Below, piece by piece: positions 27,008-31,497 of a stretch of DNA of 31,497 nt. Position numbers and translations under genes: made by a program. This DNA comes from Streptococcus pseudopneumoniae ATCC BAA-960 = CCUG 49455 (GTDB lineage Bacteria; Bacillota; Bacilli; Lactobacillales; Streptococcaceae): contig NZ_MWSM01000023.1 of assembly GCF_002087075.1 (NCBI RefSeq), positions 1-31,497 on the forward strand, read 5' to 3'. The notes under the pieces are model-generated. The model saw nothing but the letters and a program-made list of their open reading frames with translations, did no database searches and was not told where the DNA came from. The stretch's first letter is position 1. Each line of letters begins with the position of its first letter.

Positions 27008-28621
27008 TTATTTAGCATAATCTACTGCACGAAGCTCACGAATCACGGTTATCTTGATATTTCCTGGGTAATCGAGATTGTTTTCAATTTTCTCACGAAC
27101 TTTGTGAGCTAAGATTGTGACTTTGTCGTCCTTGATTTTTCCTGGATTGACCATGATACGAATTTCACGTCCTGCTTGAAGGGCAAAGCTATTTTGTACC
27201 CCTTCAAAGCCGTTCGCAATTTCTTCCAAATCATGGAGACGCTTGATGTAGCTTTCAAGAGACTCACTACGAGCACCTGGACGAGCTGCGCTCAAGGCAT
27301 CTGCTGCAGCAACGATAACTGCAATGACGCTCTCAGCTTCAACATCTCCGTGGTGACTAGCAATCGTATTGACCACAACTGGATGTTCCTTGTACTTACG
27401 TGCCAATTCCATACCGATTTCAACGTGGCTACCTTCAACCTCGCGGTCAATGGCTTTTCCGATGTCGTGAAGGAATCCAGCACGACGGGCAAGAGCCGCA
27501 TTCTCACCAAGCTCGCTGGCCATAATACCAGCTAACTTAGCAACCTCAATCGAATGGCGCAAAACATTTTGGCCATATGAAGTCCGGAATTGCAAGCGAC
27601 CCATAATCTTCATCAAGTCTGGATGAAGGTTTGGTGCGCCAATCTCATAGGCAGCAGCCTCACCGTATTCACGGATCTTATTGTCAATCTCTTGACGGTT
27701 TTTCTCAACCAACTCTTCGATACGAGCTGGGTGGATACGACCATCCTTGAGCAACATTTCCATAGTCATACGGGCAATCTCACGACGAATCGGATCAAAT
27801 CCTGACAAGGTCACCACTTCTGGTGTATCGTCGATAATCACATCGACCCCTGTCAAACTTTCAAAGGTACGAATGTTACGACCTTCACGACCAATAATGC
27901 GTCCCTTCATAGTATCGTCTGGCAGATGAACCGTTGAGTTTGTTGACTCCGCTACATATTCACCAGCGATACGTTGCATAGCTTGAACCAGGATGTCCTT
28001 GGCCATTTTGTCAGAACGTTCCTTGACCTCTTGCTCAGCTTCGCGAATACGACTGGCAATCTCCTTGGTCAAGTTTTCCTCTGTCTGTGCCAAGATAATA
28101 TCTCGTGCTTCTGCCTGAGACAGAGCACCAATACGCTCTAGTTCTGCTTCTTTTTGTCTTTCGACTTCCTCTAATTGCTCTTCACGCGCATCAAGGTTTT
28201 TCGCTCTATCAGAAATACTTTGTTCTTTTTGTTCAAGTGTTTGTTCTTTACTCGTCAAATTGTCGTCCTTACGGTCAAGGCTAGTAGCTCTCTCTGTCAA
28301 ACGACTTTCGATTTGTTTGAGTTCTTGACGTTCTGATTTGAATTCAGCGTCCACTTCTTCACGGTATTTTCTGGCTTCTTCTTTGGCCTCCAATAGTGCT
28401 TCTTTTTTAAGAGACTTGCTTTCACGTTTGGCTTCATTAACAAGTAAATCCACTTCACGCTCAGCTTGTCCACGTAAATTAGTTGCTTCTTGTTCAGCAT
28501 TTAAAAGCATCAACTCTGCAGCTTCCTGAGATGATTTCATCTTAGCTGAGATGCTGACATATCCAATGACTAAACCAATGATGACGGCAAAAACAGCAAT
28601 CGCAAGCGACATGATTTCCAT
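27008..28621 (-). CDS. rny: ribonuclease Y
   Basis: Membrane-anchored endoribonuclease that initiates mRNA decay. Of 537 residues, 1-25 form the transmembrane anchor, about 30-200 a long charged coiled coil, about 215-280 the KH domain ([15 protein letters not shown]), and about 340-435 the HD domain with LRHSIEV and FLHDIGKA, the catalytic His-Asp pair. GAGGT precedes the ATG. A terminator separates it from the intron remnant downstream. Upstream is a foreign-looking patchwork that reaches within about 55 bp of the start. Confidence 0.96.
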   Translation of the reverse strand: MEIMSLAIAVFAVIIGLVIGYVSISAKMKSSQEAAELMLLNAEQEATNLRGQAEREVDLLVNEAKRESKSLKKEALLEAKEEARKYREEVDAEFKSERQELKQIESRLTERATSLDRKDDNLTSKEQTLEQKEQSISDRAKNLDAREEQLEEVERQKEAELERIGALSQAEARDIILAQTEENLTKEIASRIREAEQEVKERSDKMAKDILVQAMQRIAGEYVAESTNSTVHLPDDTMKGRIIGREGRNIRTFESLTGVDVIIDDTPEVVTLSGFDPIRREIARMTMEMLLKDGRIHPARIEELVEKNRQEIDNKIREYGEAAAYEIGAPNLHPDLMKIMGRLQFRTSYGQNVLRHSIEVAKLAGIMASELGENAALARRAGFLHDIGKAIDREVEGSHVEIGMELARKYKEHPVVVNTIASHHGDVEAESVIAVIVAAADALSAARPGARSESLESYIKRLHDLEEIANGFEGVQNSFALQAGREIRIMVNPGKIKDDKVTILAHKVREKIENNLDYPGNIKITVIRELRAVDYAK

Positions 28622-28672
28622 GTTTTTACCTCATTTTATTGTTATTCCGAATGACATACATTCTTTTACATT

Positions 28673-28978
28673 CTACCATAAAAAAGTAATTTTCACAAAC
28701 CTTAAATGGATATCGCTAACATCCGCATTATCACTATCATAGTTATCATTTACAGATATAAAGCGAATACCTTTTTCAAGAAATATCTTTTGTAAGTACT
28801 TTCCTGACTCGATATACTCTCTGCCGAAACGAGATAAATCTTTTACCATAATGATAGAAAACTTTCCTTTATTCAGGTCATCAATCATATTCTTAAAATT
28901 TGGTCGCTCAAAATTAGAACCACTATATCCATCATCTACATATTCATAGGATAATTCAATAGATTTCTCTTCTACCTC
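28673..28978 (-). pseudogene. fragment of a large serine recombinase
   Basis: About 90 codons match the resolvase domain of large serine recombinases of conjugative or transposable elements: ELSYEYVDDGYSGSNFERP, then IIMVKDLSRFGRE, and FISVNDNYDSDNADVSDIHL. The N-terminal segment with the nucleophilic Ser and everything after residue DIHL are missing. Both ends run into unrelated sequence; the left end runs into the rny upstream region. It marks a former mobile element. Confidence 0.85.
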
Positions 28979-28990
28979 AAAAGCAAAAAG

Positions 28991-29022
28991 GATAAATTCC
29001 CCCTACACTTAAAATTTATCCC
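28991..29022. repeat. 9-bp inverted repeat at recombinase fragment edge
   Basis: GGATAAATT (28991-28999) and AATTTATCC (29014-29022) are perfect inverted copies 14 bp apart, just upstream of the recombinase fragment. Could be the terminator of the hypothetical gene on its right (no strong T run) or an old element end. The rest of 29023-29093 holds nothing recognisable. Confidence 0.4.
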
Positions 29023-29093
29023 TCTTGGTAACCTCTTTTATTAATTTTTTTGATAAAGAAAACGCACATTTTATTTAACTGGTGCTGAAATAT

Positions 29094-29879
29094 TTATAAT
29101 AATATTTTTTTAGTTCTTTCTAGAATAATGATATTAAGATTTTTCATATATCTTATATATTCTTCTTCTGTGCTAGCAATCCTAATATCTTCTTTATCTA
29201 AAAAGACAACCTGATTGTTCTCTAAATCTGATTTAATTAAATCTATAATTTTATTTTGCTCATATATAAATCCTTCTAACTTAAAAAACTCGACAAATTT
29301 CTCAAATCCATTTTTACAATTATCATCATCAAAAAATAGTTCAAACCATTCACGGTAATTCTCTATAGCATAATCTATTTTTGAATTATTATTTCCCGCA
29401 AACCATTCTTTTATAGCATATAGTGTTAAATCAAAACGATCATAATATCCTTTATAAATTCCATTCTTGATTCTAGGTTTTCCACCTCTAGCTGTATTAA
29501 CGGTTTCTGATTTTCCACCACCTCTAGGGAAAAGAATGTGTCCACCTATTGTTCTTGAAATACTCAAATGATCTAAAATTATTCTGTCGTTTAATCCTGC
29601 CTTTCTTGCCCAATAAATAGAGGCTCCTATATAATCACTTGATAATAAATACTTATCCTTATCAATAAATAAAGTATAAAAATCTCCATTTCCAAAGTTT
29701 TGGCATTTATTACATACAGATGTTATTTTAAGTTTTTCTTTTGAATCATCATCAAAAAACATCTTACATAAATCATCGTACAACGCCTTACTACATACAT
29801 CAGGATCCTTTCTATTATATAATGAAAAACCTTTAGGAAAATAAGGATATAAATCAAATAGATAATTTTTAAACTTCAT
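29094..29879 (-). CDS. conserved hypothetical protein, AT-rich gene (DUF6994-like)
   Basis: An intact 261-residue soluble protein without signal peptide or membrane segment. Visible features are a CNKCQ pair of cysteines near residue 56, YLLSSDYIGASIYWARKAG near 77, a segment GGHILFPRGGG followed by ETVNTARGGKPRIKNG near 113-136, and DRFDLTLYAIKEWF near 143. The INxARG-like stretch and DRFDLTL suggest the DUF6994 group, from memory and without certainty. No catalytic motif I can name. GGAGAG precedes the ATG. Base composition is clearly more AT-rich than the core genes, as for horizontally acquired DNA; neighbours are mobile-element fragments. Confidence 0.6.
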   Translation of the reverse strand: MKFKNYLFDLYPYFPKGFSLYNRKDPDVCSKALYDDLCKMFFDDDSKEKLKITSVCNKCQNFGNGDFYTLFIDKDKYLLSSDYIGASIYWARKAGLNDRIILDHLSISRTIGGHILFPRGGGKSETVNTARGGKPRIKNGIYKGYYDRFDLTLYAIKEWFAGNNNSKIDYAIENYREWFELFFDDDNCKNGFEKFVEFFKLEGFIYEQNKIIDLIKSDLENNQVVFLDKEDIRIASTEEEYIRYMKNLNIIILERTKKILL

Positions 29880-29894
29880 ATTTATTACTCTCCA

Positions 29895-29999
29895 TTAAAT
29901 CTTTTTAGGAAATTTAAAGTCAAATTTTCCTCCAAGCACACCCGCACTTACTCCCGCAACTACTACAAGTGTTGTACTAATTGTTCCTATTTTCTTCAC
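29895..29999 (-). CDS. small hydrophobic peptide or tail of a membrane protein
   Basis: A 34-codon frame, with a GTG that could act as start, gives KKIGTISTTLVVVAGVSAG followed by VLGGKFDFKFPKKI. The middle is a plausible transmembrane helix with basic ends. It ends 15 bp before the hypothetical gene at 29879, on the same strand. Its start overlaps the end of the KilA-N remnant in another frame, so it may be the C-terminus of a longer protein whose front was lost at that junction. Weakly supported. Confidence 0.35.
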   Translation of the reverse strand: MKKIGTISTTLVVVAGVSAGVLGGKFDFKFPKKI

Positions 30000-30495
30000 G
30001 CCACTGTTTAGCTCTTTTGTTAAATAAAACAACATTGATCATATCTGCTTCACTTACATACTTGTAAGACAACTGTTCGTTGGTAAGATCTTTTAAGAGA
30101 TATTCTTTGATTGCATCTGTATGAATTTTGTAGTTAATCTTAGAAATTTCTCTATTCAAATTCCAGCCTAATGATATCTTAGAATTTTAATCTGACTTAA
30201 GTCTTTTGTAATCCTGAATTACATACATCTTAAATTCAGCAGAAATACATGAAGCAAATTCAAAGGCAATATCTGTATGTGCAAATGCACCACCATATCT
30301 TCCACCTTTTGAGATAATTCCGATTGCTCCAGTTTTCTCTACCCATTTCTTAGGAGACAATGTAAATGAATTATATCCAGCTTCCGATTTAATTCGGTCG
30401 AATTCGACCGAATTGAAATTCATGTTGTTTAAGCTTTTCCATAAACCAAGAAACTCAATTGTATCTTTTCTTCTCATCCAATTTTTAATTACATC
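29977..30495 (-). pseudogene. KilA-N domain protein with in-frame stop
   Basis: Reading through, the frame gives DVIKNWMRRKDTIEFLG, then YNSFTLSPKKWVEKTGAIGI, GGRYGGAFAHTDIAFEFAS and LGWNLNREISKINYKIHTDA. These are hallmarks of phage- and transposon-borne KilA-N proteins. A TAA at 30187-30189 interrupts it in frame; both parts are otherwise open. The N-terminus is lost where it is joined to an hsdM fragment, and the C-terminus stops early at REENRNN, where sequence switches to the small hydrophobic frame. Confidence 0.85.
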
Positions 30496-30623
30496 ACTCG
30501 ATACTTATCCGAACGATAAGCTCCACGTAAGGTGTTCGCAATCGACCAAACTGCATTGACTACATTTGAAATCTGAACATCGTTCGACTGGAATATCGGT
30601 AGTTTTTCTTTAAAATTAGACAT
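30489..30623 (-). pseudogene. N-terminal fragment of a type I restriction methyltransferase gene (hsdM-like)
   Basis: Forty-four codons starting at an ATG after GGGGAAG. The segment SNVVNAVWSIANTLRGAYRSDKY is typical of the start of N6-adenine methyltransferase subunits of type I systems, where it continues DVIxPM. Here the frame breaks directly after KYR, at a joint with KilA-N sequence. An extended -10, TGGTATAAT (30660-30668), lies about 40 bp upstream of the ATG. No hsdS or hsdR sequence is seen. The interval 30669-30811 holds nothing I recognise. Confidence 0.7.
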
Positions 30624-30811
30624 TTGCTTCCCCTGTTTTTATGATTTACAATTCTCTTCATTATACCACAAATTAAGAGTTATAAAGCGAATTCAAGGGT
30701 AAAGATCGAAGTTCATATACTAACTTTCTTTTCTGAGTTTTTGTCTTTTGTATTAGGGATTCTGTCATTTTCCAAAAAACTTTATCTTAAACTTACTAAT
30801 AAAAATTTAAA

Positions 30812-30838
30812 AAATAAAAAGCCTACTTCGCAGTAGAC
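30812..30838 (-). terminator. terminator of yefM-yoeB
   Basis: On the minus strand GTCTACT-GCGA-AGTAGGC (30838-30821) is followed by TTTTTATTTT. It begins directly after the yoeB stop codon. Confidence 0.92.
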
Positions 30839-31093
30839 TTAGTAATGATCTTTAAAGGACAAGAAAGCCACGCTATCTCCATCCATCATATAAATCAAGC
30901 GATTTTCTGCATCAATACGCCGTGACCAGGCTCCTTGGTAATCATATTTGAGTGGCTCTGGTTTTCCTATTCCTGTAAATGGATCGCGTTGAATATCCTT
31001 GATTAATTTATTGATTCTTTTTAGTGTTTTTTTATCTTGGTTTTGCCAGTAGCAATAATCTGCCCACGCATCTTCTGTAAACTTGAGTAGCAT
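30839..31093 (-). CDS. yoeB: toxin YoeB (RelE-superfamily mRNA interferase)
   Basis: An 84-residue toxin that cuts mRNA on the ribosome. The sequence is diagnostic: KFTEDAWADYCYWQ at the N-terminus, GIGKPEPLKYDYQGAWSRRI in the middle (catalytic Glu near 46 and Arg near 59-65) and the C-terminal FKDHY, with the conserved His and terminal Tyr (84). It starts 3 bp after the yefM stop, so antitoxin and toxin are coupled. The pneumococcal YefM-YoeB pair is experimentally known. Confidence 0.96.
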   Translation of the reverse strand: MLLKFTEDAWADYCYWQNQDKKTLKRINKLIKDIQRDPFTGIGKPEPLKYDYQGAWSRRIDAENRLIYMMDGDSVAFLSFKDHY

Positions 31094-31096
31094 TCA

Positions 31097-31351
31097 TCAC
31101 TCCTCAATCACATGGACCTGAATGCTTCCAGCACGGACTTGAGCCATTCCTCGCAAAACCTTGTCTGATAACTCCTTATTTTGAGCGATTCTCAGGGTTT
31201 CCTGAATACTGTCCCATTCGCTCTTTGAAAGAACTACAATGTCCTCATCTGGATTTTTATTGACCACCGTCAAAGGCTCAAATTCATCATTTACCTTCTT
31301 CATGTAGTCCTTTAAATGATTTCGGAATGTTGAGTAAAGGACTGCTTCCAT
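31097..31351 (-). CDS. yefM: antitoxin YefM
   Basis: An 84-residue Phd/YefM antitoxin. The N-terminal DNA-binding part (EAVLYSTFRNHLKDYMKKV...PLTVV) is followed by VVLSKSEWDSIQETLR, and the C-terminal ~30 residues wrap the toxin. I chose the ATG at 31349-31351, seven bases after GAGG; two upstream ATGs in frame are poorly spaced. Neutralises YoeB and represses the operon through the TGTACA operator upstream. Confidence 0.95.
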   Translation of the reverse strand: MEAVLYSTFRNHLKDYMKKVNDEFEPLTVVNKNPDEDIVVLSKSEWDSIQETLRIAQNKELSDKVLRGMAQVRAGSIQVHVIEE

Positions 31352-31381
31352 AACCATACCTCGTTTTAGCTCTTTTCCACT

Positions 31382-31423
31382 ATTATACACGAAAAGAAAG
31401 AAATTGTCAGGAACTTGTACAAG
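31382..31423 (-). promoter_or_regulatory. yefM-yoeB promoter and YefM operator
   Basis: On the minus strand, -35 CTGACA (31405-31410) and -10 TATAAT (31382-31387) are 17 bp apart. Just upstream lies the 10-bp palindrome CTTGTACAAG (31414-31423) with the TGTACA core known from YefM operators. A BOX lies 20 bp further upstream and, in published work on this operon, supplies an additional promoter. Confidence 0.88.
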
Positions 31424-31444
31424 ATTTTCTTTTCCATCTATTTA

Positions 31445-31497
31445 TACTCAATGAAAATCAAAGAGCAAACTAGGAAACTAGCCGCAGGTTGCTCAAA
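31445..31497 (-). repeat. BOX element, partial, at window end
   Basis: TACTCAATGAAAATC and the boxC sequence ACTAGCCGCAGGTTGCTCAAA are visible before the window ends. It runs boxA to boxC toward yefM. TTA (31442-31444) flanks it on the visible side. Confidence 0.92.

Overview
This window is chromosomal DNA of Streptococcus pneumoniae or a very close mitis-group relative. The gene set (galR/galKT, nmlR-adhC, sczA/czcD, proV-proWX, the piuBCDA iron operon, scpAB, yefM-yoeB) is typical of the pneumococcus. So are the small repeats: three BOX elements, one intact 107-bp RUP plus a decayed RUP pair, and an IS630-Spn1-type end. Names were assigned by reading the translations and motifs; no database search was run.

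Layout. 1-148: end of an IS630-Spn1-like element that has cut off a hotdog thioesterase gene. 480-4329: Leloir galactose genes galK-galT on the minus strand with divergent galR; the shared intergenic region has a strong galK promoter overlapped by a cre-like site. 4375-5855: nmlR-adhC carbonyl-stress operon with a MerR-type 19-bp-spacer promoter. 6010-7569: zinc efflux gene czcD and divergent regulator sczA. 7735-8715: pnuC with a structured leader, probably an NAD+-II riboswitch. 8886-11897: choline/betaine ABC transporter proV-proWX, a SnoaL-like gene remnant and a MarR regulator with two palindromic operators. 12020-12929: a decayed group IIC intron carrying RUP relics, directly behind a terminator. 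12924-14304: pepA and a bacteriocin-immunity-like gene. 14464-18460: piuBCDA. 18488-24203: a tightly overlapping nine-gene minus-strand operon murI-rdgB-yfcE-cbpB-xerD-like-scpA-scpB-rluB-yidD, preceded by yneF.

24.7-31.5 kb is a rearranged stretch. An IS1202-like transposase is cut off at a RUP. On the other side of the same RUP lies a group IIC intron reverse transcriptase cut off at the same point. This second intron copy has a BOX inserted in its ribozyme and lies directly behind the rny terminator. Upstream of rny is a 2-kb AT-rich patchwork: a serine-recombinase fragment, an intact gene of unknown function, a small hydrophobic ORF, a KilA-N gene with an in-frame stop, and the first 43 codons of a type I methyltransferase gene. 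The yefM-yoeB toxin-antitoxin operon and a BOX close the window.

Most genes are conserved core functions. The novelty lies in the repeat biology: two intron copies both placed at terminators, a BOX insertion with an internal empty-site control showing a 3-bp duplication, a RUP at a chimeric junction, and microhomology-joined gene fragments. I did not find a clearly new multi-gene system. The least understood intact gene is at 29094-29879.
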